The notes under the pieces were generated by a model that was not told where the DNA came from, did no database searches, and was given only the letters and a program-made list of their open reading frames with translations. This document shows, in pieces, positions 1-8,890 of a DNA stretch of 55,723 nt; positions within the stretch are counted from its first letter, which is position 1; each line of letters opens with the position of its first letter. A program made the translations under genes and the position numbers. Origin of the DNA: an uncultured Hydrogenophaga sp. (lineage in GTDB: Bacteria; Pseudomonadota; Gammaproteobacteria; Burkholderiales; Burkholderiaceae_C); NCBI RefSeq assembly GCF_958439165.1, contig NZ_OY288125.1, positions 1 through 55,723 of the forward strand, written 5' to 3'.

Positions 1-3000
1 CACGCAGCTTGTCGAGCCGCAGCTGCACCGCCTTGAGGTAACGGGGCAGGTGCTGGAGCTGGCCTGAGGGCGTCTGGGCCAGGAAGTTCTTGGGCATCAG
101 CCGGGCCAGCTGCTGCTGGATGTCGGCAGCCACGTCGGCGGGCGGCTTGCTGTCCTTGAGCTTGCGCTGGGCAGCGGCGAACTCGGTCAGCACCGAGCCC
201 GCACTGCGGGCCAGTTCGGCTGCGATCAGGTTGAGACGGCCACGGCCCTCTTCGAGCCGGCGCAGGAAGGCGGCCTCGTCGGCCGGCAGAGGTTCGATCA
301 GGAACGCCCGCTCCAGCGCCAGGTCGATCAGCTGGCCGCGCAACTCTTCCAGGGTGCCGCCACCGCTCTCCTTGCCGACCTGCATGTAGGCCGCTGCCAT
401 GGCCTGCAGGCCCGGGATGTTCTTTTCCAGGTATTTCAAGGCGTCGCGGATCTGCAGGGCGAACAGCCGTCGCAGGCCGGCCCGGTGTCGGGCCTGGGCC
501 ACGTCGGGCTCGTCGAACACCTCGATGCGCACCGCATCACCATCGTCGACCAGCGCCGGGAAGCCCACCAGGGTCTGCTGACCCTGGCGGATTTCCATCA
601 GCTCGGGCAGTTCGCCAAAGTCCCAGCGGGTGTGGCGCTGGCTGGCGTCGACCCGCGGCCCGGCCGATGCCGGAGCCGGCGCCGCGACCCGCCGGGCTGC
701 ACCGTTGGCCGATACGGGCGCCGGCTCAGGTGCGGGCCGGGCCACCTTGAGGGCAGCCAGCGCCTGGAAGGCGCCGCGCGCCTGCGCACCCAGATCGGCC
801 TTGAGAGCCGCCAGGCTTCGGCCCTGTCCGAGCTGCCGCCCATGTTCATCGACCACCCGCAGGTGCATGAACTGGTGCGGCGGCAGCATGTCGGGCTTGA
901 TGTCGGCCCGCTGGATGTCGAGCTGGGTGGCGGCACGCACCTTCTTCAGGAGGGCATCCATGAGGCTGCCGCTGCCGAACACCTCAGGCTCGGACAGTTC
1001 GGCCGCAAAACGCTCGGCGGTGGCGGGCAACGGCACCAGCCGCGAGCGGGGGCGCTGGTGCAGCGTCTTGAGCAGGGCCAGCACCTTGTCCTTGAGCATG
1101 CCGGGCACCAGCCAGTCGCAGCGATCTTCGCTGGCCTGGTTGAGGGCGAACAGCGGCAGGGCCACCGACAGGCCGTCGCGCGCATCGCCCGGCTCATGCA
1201 GGTAGCTGCAGGCACAGTCCACGCCCCCCAGGCGGATGGTGCGCGGGAAAGCCTGCGCAGTGATGCCGGCGGCCTCGTGCCGCATCAGCGCCTCGCGGGT
1301 GAGGTACAGCAGCTTCGGGTTCTCGCGCACAACCTGGCCGTACCAGCGCTCCAGGCTGGCGCCGTTGCAGACTTCGGCCGGTATCTGACCGTCGTACCAG
1401 GCAAACACCACCTCGTCGTCCACCAGCACATCCTGCCGGCGCGACTTGTGTTCCAGCTCGGCCACCTGGCGCACCAGCTTCTGATTGGCCGCCAGAAACG
1501 CCAGCCGGGTTTCCCACTCGCCCTGCACCAGCGCTTCGCGGATGAAGATCTCGCGCGCGCCGGCCGGGTCCACCCGGCTGTAGTCCACCCGGCGCTGGCT
1601 GTAGATCACCAGGCCATACAGCGTGGCCCGTTCCAGCGCCGAGACGCGGGCGGCCTTCTTCTCCCAATGGGGATCGAGCATCTGCTTCTTGAGCAGGTGC
1701 GCACCGACCTGTTCGAGCCACTGCGGCTCGATGGCTGCAATGCCCCGGCCGAACAGGCGCGTGGTCTCGACCAGTTCGGCACACACGATCCAGCGCCCGG
1801 GCTTCTTGCTCAGGTTGGCGCCAGGGTGGCGGTGGAACTTGATGCCACGGGCGCCCAGGTACCAGTCTTCCGTCTCGTTCTTGCAGCCGATGTTGCCCAG
1901 CAGGCCCGAGAGCATTGACAGGTGCAGTGGCTCGTAGCCCGCCGGCGTGCTGTTGATCGGCCAGCGCTGCTCGGTCACCACGGTGAGCAGCTGGCTGTGG
2001 GTGTCGCGCCACTCGCGCACCCGGCGCGGATTGATGAAGTGTTCGCGCAGCAGGTTCTCGTACTGCCGGTGGCTGAGCTTGTGGTCGGTGCCATGGCCGC
2101 CCCGACTGTCGTCCAGCCACTTCCACAGGCGCAGCGTGCCGCTGAACTCGCTCTTCTCGTCGTCGAACCGGGCATGGGCCTGGTCGGCCTGGGCCTGCTT
2201 GTCCATCGGGCGGTCGCGCACGTCCTGCACGCTCAGGGCCGCCGCGATGACCAGCACCTCGGCCAATGCACCGCGGTCGCGCGCCTCCAGGATCATGCGG
2301 CCCACACGCGGGTCCAGCGGCAGACGGGCCAGGGCCAGACCGGTGGCGGTGAGCTCGTTGGCCTCGTCCACCGCACCCAGTTCGGCCAGCAGCTGGTAAC
2401 CGTCGGCGATGGCGCGGCGCTGTGGCGCGTCGACGAAGGCGAAGTCTTCCACCGCACCCAGGTGCAGCGACTTCATGCGCAGGATCACGCCGGCCAGCGA
2501 ACTGCGCAGGATCTCGGGGTCGGTGAAACGCGGACGACCATTGAAATCGGTCTCGTCGTACAGGCGGATGCAGATGCCGTCGGCCACCCGGCCGCACCGG
2601 CCGGCCCGCTGGTTGGCCGCCGCCTGGCTGACCGGCTCGACCATCAGCTGCTCCACCTTCTGCCGGAAGCTGTAGCGCTTGACGCGGGCGGTGCCGGCGT
2701 CGATCACGTAGCGGATGCCCGGCACGGTGAGGGAAGTCTCGGCCACGTTGGTGGCCAGCACGATGCGGCGCTGACCGTGCGGCTGGAAGATGCGGTCCTG
2801 CTCGGCCTGCGACAGGCGCGCGAACAGCGGCAGCACCTCGGCATTGCGCAGCGCCGGCTGAGGCGCCAGGTGCTTGCGCAGGTGGTCGGCGGCCTCGCGG
2901 ATCTCGCGCTCGCCCGGCAGGAACACCAGGATGTCGCCGCCCACACCACCGCGCCAGAGCTCGTCCACGCCGTCGGCAATGGCAGCGTTCAGGTCGTATT

Positions 3001-3649
3001 CGCGGCTTTCCTCGAACGGACGCCAGCGCACCTCCACCGGATAGGTGCGACCCGACACCATGAGCACCGGCGCCTTGCCCCGGGCCGACGAGAAATACTC
3101 GGCGAAGCGGTCGGCGTCGATGGTGGCCGAGGTGACGATGATCTTCAGGTCGGGCCGGCGCGGCAGCAGCTGGCGGAGGTAGCCCAGCAGGAAGTCGATG
3201 TTGAGGCTGCGCTCGTGGGCCTCGTCGATGATGATGGTGTCGTAGGCGCGCAGGTCCGGATCGGTCTGGGTCTCGGCCAGCAGGATGCCGTCGGTCATGA
3301 GCTTGACCGACGCGTCCTTCGAGAGCCGATCCTGGAACCGCACCTTGTAGCCCACCACATCACCGAGCGGTGTCCTGAGCTCCTCGGCAATGCGCTTGGC
3401 CACGCTGGACGCCGCGATCCGCCGCGGCTGCGTGTGGCCGATGAGCTGACCGCGCTGGCCCGGCTTCGCGTTGATGCGCCCGCGCCCCATGGCCAGCGCG
3501 ATCTTCGGCAGCTGGGTGGTCTTGCCCGAACCGGTCTCGCCGCAGACGATGACCACCTGGTGGTCACGGATGGCGGCCTCGATCTCGTGCCGGCGTGCGG
3601 ACACCGGCAGGGCTTCGGGGAACTCGAGGTGCAGGGCTGGGGCGGTCAA
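1..3649 (-). CDS. hrpA: ATP-dependent RNA helicase HrpA (3' end outside window)
   Basis: DEAH-box RNA helicase of the HrpA type, a large cytosolic ATPase linked in other bacteria to mRNA processing and rescue of stalled ribosomes. About 1,216 codons are visible and the frame is still open at base 1, so the C-terminus is missing; E. coli HrpA has about 1,300 residues. Visible motifs are a Walker A GETGSGKT at residues 37-44, DEAHERS near residue 139, SATIDADRF, and the helicase VI-type QRAGRCGR. The long C-terminal region typical of HrpA follows. The proposed start is a TTG at 3649; the sequence EFPEALPVSARR just after it matches the usual N-terminus of betaproteobacterial HrpA. Another in-frame TTG lies at 3676. 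It is divergent from argA with only 58 bp between them. Identity is secure, the exact start is not. Confidence 0.93.
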   Translation of the reverse strand, partial: MTAPALHLEFPEALPVSARRHEIEAAIRDHQVVIVCGETGSGKTTQLPKIALAMGRGRINAKPGQRGQLIGHTQPRRIAASSVAKRIAEELRTPLGDVVGYKVRFQDRLSKDASVKLMTDGILLAETQTDPDLRAYDTIIIDEAHERSLNIDFLLGYLRQLLPRRPDLKIIVTSATIDADRFAEYFSSARGKAPVLMVSGRTYPVEVRWRPFEESREYDLNAAIADGVDELWRGGVGGDILVFLPGEREIREAADHLRKHLAPQPALRNAEVLPLFARLSQAEQDRIFQPHGQRRIVLATNVAETSLTVPGIRYVIDAGTARVKRYSFRQKVEQLMVEPVSQAAANQRAGRCGRVADGICIRLYDETDFNGRPRFTDPEILRSSLAGVILRMKSLHLGAVEDFAFVDAPQRRAIADGYQLLAELGAVDEANELTATGLALARLPLDPRVGRMILEARDRGALAEVLVIAAALSVQDVRDRPMDKQAQADQAHARFDDEKSEFSGTLRLWKWLDDSRGGHGTDHKLSHRQYENLLREHFINPRRVREWRDTHSQLLTVVTEQRWPINSTPAGYEPLHLSMLSGLLGNIGCKNETEDWYLGARGIKFHRHPGANLSKKPGRWIVCAELVETTRLFGRGIAAIEPQWLEQVGAHLLKKQMLDPHWEKKAARVSALERATLYGLVIYSQRRVDYSRVDPAGAREIFIREALVQGEWETRLAFLAANQKLVRQVAELEHKSRRQDVLVDDEVVFAWYDGQIPAEVCNGASLERWYGQVVRENPKLLYLTREALMRHEAAGITAQAFPRTIRLGGVDCACSYLHEPGDARDGLSVALPLFALNQASEDRCDWLVPGMLKDKVLALLKTLHQRPRSRLVPLPATAERFAAELSEPEVFGSGSLMDALLKKVRAATQLDIQRADIKPDMLPPHQFMHLRVVDEHGRQLGQGRSLAALKADLGAQARGAFQALAALKVARPAPEPAPVSANGAARRVAAPAPASAGPRVDASQRHTRWDFGELPELMEIRQGQQTLVGFPALVDDGDAVRIEVFDEPDVAQARHRAGLRRLFALQIRDALKYLEKNIPGLQAMAAAYMQVGKESGGGTLEELRGQLIDLALERAFLIEPLPADEAAFLRRLEEGRGRLNLIAAELARSAGSVLTEFAAAQRKLKDSKPPADVAADIQQQLARLMPKNFLAQTPSGQLQHLPRYLKAVQLRLDKLR

Positions 3650-3707
3650 GCGGGAACTTCGGTCAAAATCGGGCAACCCGACATTATCCCGCCGCCCTCA
3701 CCCGCCG

Positions 3708-5048
3708 ATGTCCAACGTCTTCAATTTCACCTTCGTGCCGTGGTTCCGCTCGGTGGCGCCCTACATCCACAAGCACCGCAGCAACACGCTGGTGGTCGGC
3801 ATCGCGGGTGAAGCCATCGCGGCGGGCAAGCTGCAGAACATCGCCCAGGACCTGGCCCTGATCCAGAGCATGGGCGTGAAGATCGTGCTGGTGCACGGCT
3901 TCCGGCCGCAGGTGAACGAGCAGCTGCGCCTCAAGGGCCACGAGGCCCGCTACTCGCACGGGGTGCGCATCACCGACTCGGTGGCGCTGGACTGTGCCCA
4001 GGAAGCCGCCGGCCAGCTGCGTTACGAGATCGAGGCCGCCTTCAGCCAGGGCCTGCCCAACACGCCCATGGCCGGCGCCACGGTGCGGGTCATCTCGGGC
4101 AACTTCATCACCGCGCGCCCGGTGGGCCTGATCGACGGGGTCGACTTCATGCATTCCGGCATGGTGCGCAAGGTCGACACCGACGGCATCCAGCGCACGC
4201 TCGACATGGGGGCGCTGGTGCTGCTCTCGCCGTTCGGCTTCTCGCCGACCGGTGAAGCCTTCAACCTGACCATGGAAGACGTGGCCACCTCGGTGGCGGT
4301 GGCCCTGCAGGCCGACAAGCTGATGTTCCTGACCGAAGTGCCCGGCGTGCGCGTGGATGCCGCCGACCCGGACAGCGACATCGACACCGAACTGCCGCTG
4401 GCCGACGCCCGCCGCATGCTCGACAACCTGCCCAAGGCCGACAAGCCGACCGACACCGCCTTCTACCTGCAGCACTGCATCCGCGCCTGCGAAGGCGGTG
4501 TGGAACGCAGCCACATCCTGCCGTTCGCGGTGGACGGCGCGCTGCTGCTGGAGATCTACACCCACGACGGCATCGGCACCATGGTGGTGGACGAGAAGCT
4601 GGAGAGCGTGCGCGAGGCCACCATCGACGATGTCAGCGGCATCGTGGCGTTGATCGAGCCCTACGAGAACGACGGCACGCTGGTCAAGCGCGACCGCACC
4701 GAGATCGAGCGCGACGCCGCCAACTACACCATCATCGAGCACGACGGCGTGATCTTCGGCTGCGCCGCGCTCTACCCCTACCCGGAAGAACGCACCGGCG
4801 AAATGGCGGCCCTCACGGTGTCGACCCAGGCCCAGAGCCAGGGTGACGGCGAGCGGCTGCTCAAGCGCATCGAGGCGCGGGCCAAGGCGCAGGGGCTGCA
4901 GAGCATCTTCGTGCTCACCACCCGCACCATGCACTGGTTCATCAAGCGCGGCTTCGTGCAGGTCAACGCCGACTGGCTGCCCGAAGCCCGCAAGCGCAAG
5001 TACAACTGGGACCGGCGCAGCCAGGTGCTGGTGAAGAAGCTGGGCTGA
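3708..5048 (+). CDS. argA: Amino-acid N-acetyltransferase (N-acetylglutamate synthase)
   Basis: Makes N-acetyl-L-glutamate from glutamate and acetyl-CoA, the first step of arginine synthesis in the cytosol. The 446-residue protein has the classic ArgA fusion: an amino-acid-kinase-like domain (about residues 1-290, with the glycine-rich VVGIAGEAI and VLVHGFRPQ segments) that normally serves arginine feedback control, followed by a GNAT acetyltransferase domain (about 300-446, with ALTVSTQAQSQGDGERLL as the acetyl-CoA binding strand and loop). E. coli ArgA is 443 residues. The ATG at 3708 gives MSNVFNFTFVPWFR, a normal family start; the frame is open further upstream but that part would overlap hrpA. 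A possible -10 element, CATTAT, lies at 3682-3687. It converges on dsbB with only 15 bp between. Confidence 0.95.
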   Translation: MSNVFNFTFVPWFRSVAPYIHKHRSNTLVVGIAGEAIAAGKLQNIAQDLALIQSMGVKIVLVHGFRPQVNEQLRLKGHEARYSHGVRITDSVALDCAQEAAGQLRYEIEAAFSQGLPNTPMAGATVRVISGNFITARPVGLIDGVDFMHSGMVRKVDTDGIQRTLDMGALVLLSPFGFSPTGEAFNLTMEDVATSVAVALQADKLMFLTEVPGVRVDAADPDSDIDTELPLADARRMLDNLPKADKPTDTAFYLQHCIRACEGGVERSHILPFAVDGALLLEIYTHDGIGTMVVDEKLESVREATIDDVSGIVALIEPYENDGTLVKRDRTEIERDAANYTIIEHDGVIFGCAALYPYPEERTGEMAALTVSTQAQSQGDGERLLKRIEARAKAQGLQSIFVLTTRTMHWFIKRGFVQVNADWLPEARKRKYNWDRRSQVLVKKLG

Positions 5049-5063
5049 TCGGGCCCTGCAGCC

Positions 5064-5573
5064 TCAGCCGCGCGGGCGGCGCCACCAGAGCAGCGCGGCC
5101 GTGGCGGTGAAGGCCACGAACACCAGGAACGACCAGTTGGCGATCGACAGGCCCAGGAAGGTCCAGTCGATCACCGAGCAGTCGCCGCTGCCCCGGAAGA
5201 TCATCGGAACCGCCCGCTTGAGCGGGAAGGATTCGATCATTCCGTAGAAGTCGCGGCCGCAGGTGAGCACCTCGGGCGGGAACCATTGCAGCCAGCTCTG
5301 CCGGGCCGCCGTGAAGGCGCCGAACACCGCGAAAGCACCGGCACCCAGCACCAGAGCGTTGCGGGTGCCCGGCCGGGACACGAAAGCCCCGACACCGGCC
5401 AGCAGCGCCACCAGGATCATGGCGTAGCGCTGCACGATGCACATGGGGCACGGCTCCAGGCCCTCCACATGCTGCAGGTACAGGCCATAGGCCAGCATGG
5501 CCACGCAGGCCAGCGCCACCAGGCCCAGCACGCGCCGGGGCTGGGTCGAGAAGAGGTGCAGCAGGGCAGCCAT
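5064..5573 (-). CDS. dsbB: Disulfide bond formation protein B
   Basis: Inner-membrane quinone reductase that reoxidises DsbA and so drives disulfide formation in the periplasm. The 169-residue protein has four hydrophobic segments and both catalytic cysteine pairs: C42-P-M-C45 in the first periplasmic loop, and C105 and C132 in the second. The conserved R49 that helps bind quinone follows the first pair. The start at 5573 was chosen because it overlaps the stop codon of fpr by one base (TGATG) and puts the first membrane helix close to the N-terminus. It is probably cotranscribed with fpr although the two functions are unrelated. Length fits the family. Confidence 0.95.
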   Translation of the reverse strand: MAALLHLFSTQPRRVLGLVALACVAMLAYGLYLQHVEGLEPCPMCIVQRYAMILVALLAGVGAFVSRPGTRNALVLGAGAFAVFGAFTAARQSWLQWFPPEVLTCGRDFYGMIESFPLKRAVPMIFRGSGDCSVIDWTFLGLSIANWSFLVFVAFTATAALLWWRRPRG

Positions 5574-6343
5574 CAGCTGACGAACGCCCGCTCGATCACG
5601 AAGTCGCCCGGCGTGGTGGTGTTGCCTTCCTTGAAGCCGGACTTCTCGCACAGGGCCTTGAGGTCGCGCAGCATTTCGGGGCTGCCGCAGATCATCACGC
5701 GGTCCTCGGCCGGGTTGAGCAGGGGAATGCCCAGATCCTTGGCGATGACGCCGTCGGCCAGCAGCTGAGGAATGCGGCCCTGGTGCACGAAGGGCTCGCG
5801 GGTGACGGTGGGGTAGTACAGCAGCTTGTCGCGGGCCATCTCGCCCAGGAATTCGTCTTTCTGCAGGTCCTGGGTGAGCAGCTGGTGGTACGCCAGTTCC
5901 TTGACCTGGCGCACGCCGTGCACCACCACGACCTGCTCGAAACGCTCGTAGGTTTCCGGGTCGCGCACGATGCTCAGGAATGGCGCCAGGCCGGTGCCGG
6001 TGCCCAGCAGGTACAGGCGCTTGGCCGGCAGCAGGTAGTCGATGAGCAGGGTGCCGGTGGGCTTGCGGCCGACGATGACGGTGTCGCCGACCTGGATGTG
6101 CTGCAGGCGGGATGTGAGCGGGCCGTCCTGCACCTTGATGCTCAGGAACTCCAGGTGATCGGCCCAGTTGGGGCTGACGATGCTGTAGGCGCGCAGCAGC
6201 GGCTTGCCGTCCACCTTCAGGCCGATCATGGTGAAGTGGCCGTTGGAGAACCGCAGCGAGGTGTCGCGGGTGGTGGTGAAGCTGAAGAGCCGGTCGGTCC
6301 AGTGGTGAACGCTCAGCACGCGCTCTTCCAGAAATGCACTCAT
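5573..6343 (-). CDS. fpr: Ferredoxin--NADP(+) reductase
   Basis: FAD enzyme that moves electrons between NADP(H) and ferredoxin or flavodoxin. The 256-residue protein shows the FAD-binding RAYS motif at residues 51-54, the pyridine-nucleotide motif GTGTGLAPF at 114-122, and CGSPEM at 219-224, and it ends in a short family-like C-terminus. This is the bacterial (subclass I/II) Fpr fold. An AGGA element lies five bases upstream of the ATG. In related bacteria Fpr supports oxidative-stress responses and Fe-S repair, which fits the divergently placed yggX, but no known stress operator was recognised in the 200-bp intergenic region. The gene ends in a one-base overlap with dsbB. Confidence 0.93.
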   Translation of the reverse strand: MSAFLEERVLSVHHWTDRLFSFTTTRDTSLRFSNGHFTMIGLKVDGKPLLRAYSIVSPNWADHLEFLSIKVQDGPLTSRLQHIQVGDTVIVGRKPTGTLLIDYLLPAKRLYLLGTGTGLAPFLSIVRDPETYERFEQVVVVHGVRQVKELAYHQLLTQDLQKDEFLGEMARDKLLYYPTVTREPFVHQGRIPQLLADGVIAKDLGIPLLNPAEDRVMICGSPEMLRDLKALCEKSGFKEGNTTTPGDFVIERAFVS

Positions 6344-6543
6344 GGGAAATCCTGTGGAGGGAAGCTCGTATTGTAAAAAGTCGGCCCCGGCGAAGCGCCG
6401 GGCGGCCCTGACAGCCTTGCGGACGACAGGACCTTGCTACAGTGGCGGCCCGGCATCATGCCGCGTCCCGTCACTGACGGGAACGACGCTTTTCTTCTGA
6501 CCGATATAACTTCGGTTTCTAACAAACCCACCTACGACCCAAC
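6344..6543. other. Divergent intergenic region fpr / yggX
   Basis: This 200-bp region separates two divergent genes and must hold both promoters. For yggX a -10-like TATAAC lies at 6505-6510. For fpr a TACAAT-type -10 is read on the minus strand near 6370-6376. A GC-rich hairpin (CCCGGCG stem) is present around 6385-6405. No clear SoxR or OxyR operator was recognised by eye. Confidence 0.45.
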
Positions 6544-6819
6544 ATGGCACGCACCGTTCAATGCATCAAGCTCGGCAAGGAAGCCGAGGGACTCGACTTT
6601 CCGCCCTACCCCGGCGAGCTGGGCAAGAAGATTTATGAGGGCGTCAGCAAGGAAGCCTGGGCTGCCTGGCTCAAGCACCAGACCATGCTGCTGAACGAAA
6701 ACCGGCTGAACATGGCCGACGCCCGCGCCCGCCAGTACCTGGCGCGCCAGATGGAAAAGCACTTCTTCGGCGAAGGCGCCGACGCTGCGGCCGGCTACGT
6801 GCCGCCGCCCGCCGCCTGA
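6544..6819 (+). CDS. yggX: Fe(2+)-trafficking protein YggX
   Basis: Small cytosolic protein that helps keep Fe-S proteins intact during oxidative stress and may deliver iron. The 91-residue product carries the invariant N-terminal MARTVQC (C7) and the family signature around GKKIYEGVSKEAWAAW and the NENRLNM segment, which make the assignment clear. The length is ordinary for the family. The next gene starts only 11 bases after its stop, so mnmC is likely to be cotranscribed. Its position opposite fpr suggests a shared redox and iron setting; this is inference from context only. Confidence 0.95.
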   Translation: MARTVQCIKLGKEAEGLDFPPYPGELGKKIYEGVSKEAWAAWLKHQTMLLNENRLNMADARARQYLARQMEKHFFGEGADAAAGYVPPPAA

Positions 6820-6829
6820 TCCGCTGACC

Positions 6830-7984
6830 GTGACCGATCCGCAGCGCCATGCCACCGTGGTCGGCGCGGGGCTGGCCGGTGCCGCCCTGGCCCATGCCCT
6901 GATGGCGCGGGGCTGGCGGGTCGAGCTGCTGGACGCTGCCGATGGCCCGGCCCGCGGCGCCAGCGCCCTGCCGGTGGGCATGCTCAGCCCGCATGTCACC
7001 CGGGCACCCACCCCCCTGTCGCGATTGACCGCACTCGGCGTGACCACCACCCGGGAGCAGCTCGAAACGCTGGTGCCGCCCGGTGCCGGCTGGCAGGCTT
7101 GCGAGGTGCACAACCACGGTCACGATCGGGGCGTCTGGCCCGCAGCGCTGGTGCGCCCGGGCGCTCTGGTGGCGGCCTGGATCGCATCGGGCCAGGCCAG
7201 CGGCCGCCTCGCCACGCGCTGGAATGCGCCTGCCGCCCGGCTGGTGAAGGAAACCGGTGGATGGTCCGTGCAGGATGCCCAAGGCCAGGCCCTGGCCCGA
7301 TCGCCGGTGGTGGCCGTGACCGGCGCCGTCGGCAGCCTGCCGCTTCTGGCCAGCGGCGGCCTCCCCCCCGAATGGCTGCCCCTGCGACCGGTGCAGGGCC
7401 AGATGAGCCTGGGCGAACTGGTCGGCCCGGCCCTGGCCGACGGGCCGCAGCGCGACAACGGCGTTTACGTGCCCGAGTACGCCGACAGCGGGCTGGCCCC
7501 CGACTGGCCGGTGCGCATCTGGTCCATGGGCTCCACCTACGAACGCGGCGCGACCCACACCGACATCCGTGATGCCGCCCACCTGAACAACCTGGAGAGC
7601 CTGCGTGCCCTGAACCCTGCCGCTTCCGACGCTTTCGAGCGGGCCAAGGCCTCTGGCGACCTGCTGGGCTGGGCCAACGTGCGCTGCGCCTCGCTCGACC
7701 GCCTGCCCCTGTGCGGCGCCCTGCCCGACGCCGCCGCGCTGCTGACCGAGCAGAGCCGCCCCGAGCGGCGTCGCTGGCGCCCCGGCCCTGCCGACACGCC
7801 CCGGTTGCACGGTCTGTTCACGCTGTGCGCCCTGGGGTCGCGCGGCCTGACCCTGGCAGCCTGGTGCGCGCAACGGCTGGCCGAGCAGATCGACGGCGCA
7901 GCCGTCCAGGCCGAGCCCGACCTGTGGGCCGCCGTCGACCCGGCCCGATTTGCCTGGCGCCAGGCCAGACGCGGGTCAAGCTGA
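6830..7984 (+). CDS. mnmC: FAD-dependent tRNA cmnm5U oxidoreductase (MnmC C-terminal type)
   Basis: Matches the oxidoreductase half of MnmC, which converts 5-carboxymethylaminomethyl-uridine at tRNA wobble position 34 to the aminomethyl form. The 384-residue protein opens with a Rossmann FAD motif, VVGAGLAGAALAHALMARGW, and has the ARGAS segment that follows it in MnmC. Near the C-terminus ALGSRGLTLA resembles the conserved GSRGL of the family. There is no methyltransferase domain; in E. coli MnmC that domain comes first and the whole protein is about 668 residues. The start is a GTG at 6830. It could be a different DAO-family oxidase, but the paired motifs favour MnmC(o). Confidence 0.75.
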   Translation: MTDPQRHATVVGAGLAGAALAHALMARGWRVELLDAADGPARGASALPVGMLSPHVTRAPTPLSRLTALGVTTTREQLETLVPPGAGWQACEVHNHGHDRGVWPAALVRPGALVAAWIASGQASGRLATRWNAPAARLVKETGGWSVQDAQGQALARSPVVAVTGAVGSLPLLASGGLPPEWLPLRPVQGQMSLGELVGPALADGPQRDNGVYVPEYADSGLAPDWPVRIWSMGSTYERGATHTDIRDAAHLNNLESLRALNPAASDAFERAKASGDLLGWANVRCASLDRLPLCGALPDAAALLTEQSRPERRRWRPGPADTPRLHGLFTLCALGSRGLTLAAWCAQRLAEQIDGAAVQAEPDLWAAVDPARFAWRQARRGSS

Positions 7985-7990
7985 CCGCCT

Positions 7991-8050
7991 TTATTCTTGT
8001 GCGGCATACCCGCATGAATAAAAAATCGTTTGGCATATAAAGAGCTGCAC
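7991..8050 (+). promoter_or_regulatory. Candidate promoter region of the tauE-cys cluster
   Basis: The gap after mnmC contains a run much richer in A and T than its surroundings (about 8011-8042). It includes a TATAAA hexamer at 8036-8041 that could be a -10 element. The matching -35 is poor. Weak -35 elements with AT-rich upstream DNA are usual for CysB-activated promoters, so a CysB site is a reasonable guess but no consensus was confirmed. Confidence 0.4.
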
Positions 8051-8064
8051 CTACAGTGCCGGCC

Positions 8065-8856
8065 ATGCCCGAATACGCCATCGTCATTGCCGGTTTTGCC
8101 GTCGGCCTCATCGTCGGCCTGACCGGCGTGGGCGGCGGTTCGCTGATGACGCCGATCCTGATCTTTTTCTTCGGCGTCAAGCCCTACCTGGCCATCGGCA
8201 CCGACCTGCTGTTTGCCGCCTTCACCAAGCTGGGCGGCACGGTGAGCCTGGCCCGGCAGAAGCTGGTGCCCTGGCGGGTGGTCGGGCAGCTCTGCATCGG
8301 CAGCATTCCGACCGCGCTGGCCACGCTGTTTGCCCTGCACCGGCTGGGGCCCGCCTCGCCACAGGCGCAGTCGCTCATGACCAGCACATTGGGCGTGGCC
8401 CTGCTGCTGACCGCCGCCGCCATGCTCTACAAGGCCGCCCGCGGCCGCCAGCTGCCGCGCACCGTCGATGCCGCCGACCTGGACCGCGCCACCCGCGCCC
8501 GCCACCCGGTACTTCCGGTGCTGTTCGGCGCGGTCATCGGCTGCCTGGTCACACTCACCTCGGTCGGCGCCGGCGCCATCGGCGTGTCGGTCCTGCTGCT
8601 GCTGTTCCCGCTCCTGCCGCTGCCGCGCATCGTGGCCGCCGACATCGCCTATGCCGTGCCGCTGACGCTGCTGGCCGGCCTGGGACATGCCACCCTGGGC
8701 TCGGTGAACTGGTCGCTGCTGGGCCTGCTGCTGACCGGCTCGCTGCCCGGCATCTGGCTGGGCACGCGGCTGATGCGCCACACACCCGAGCGCCTGGTGC
8801 GTTCGCTGCTGTCGGTGCTGCTGGCCTATGCCGGCGTCAAGCTCATCGCTTTCTGA
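8065..8856 (+). CDS. TauE/SafE family membrane permease (putative sulfite/sulfur anion exporter)
   Basis: Polytopic inner-membrane protein of the TauE/SafE (TSUP) family, here 263 residues with about eight hydrophobic segments. The N-terminal repeat GLIVGLTGVGGGSLMTPIL and the internal counterpart GCLVTLTSVGAGAIGVSVL are the duplicated glycine-rich motifs of this family. Members move sulfite, sulfoacetate or other sulfur oxyanions. Its place directly in front of cysI, with only 34 bp between, suggests that it handles sulfite or a related anion of the same pathway. The ATG at 8065 is preferred over an in-frame GTG at 8056. Confidence 0.85.
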   Translation: MPEYAIVIAGFAVGLIVGLTGVGGGSLMTPILIFFFGVKPYLAIGTDLLFAAFTKLGGTVSLARQKLVPWRVVGQLCIGSIPTALATLFALHRLGPASPQAQSLMTSTLGVALLLTAAAMLYKAARGRQLPRTVDAADLDRATRARHPVLPVLFGAVIGCLVTLTSVGAGAIGVSVLLLLFPLLPLPRIVAADIAYAVPLTLLAGLGHATLGSVNWSLLGLLLTGSLPGIWLGTRLMRHTPERLVRSLLSVLLAYAGVKLIAF

Positions 8857-8890
8857 TCACCCTGTCTTCTGCATCCGCACCCCTGCCGCC

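Noticed and set aside
485..3811. Long plus-strand frames (485-1918 and 1922-3811) opposite hrpA
   Set aside because: The minus strand reads as an uninterrupted HrpA with all helicase motifs; the plus frames are compositional shadows.
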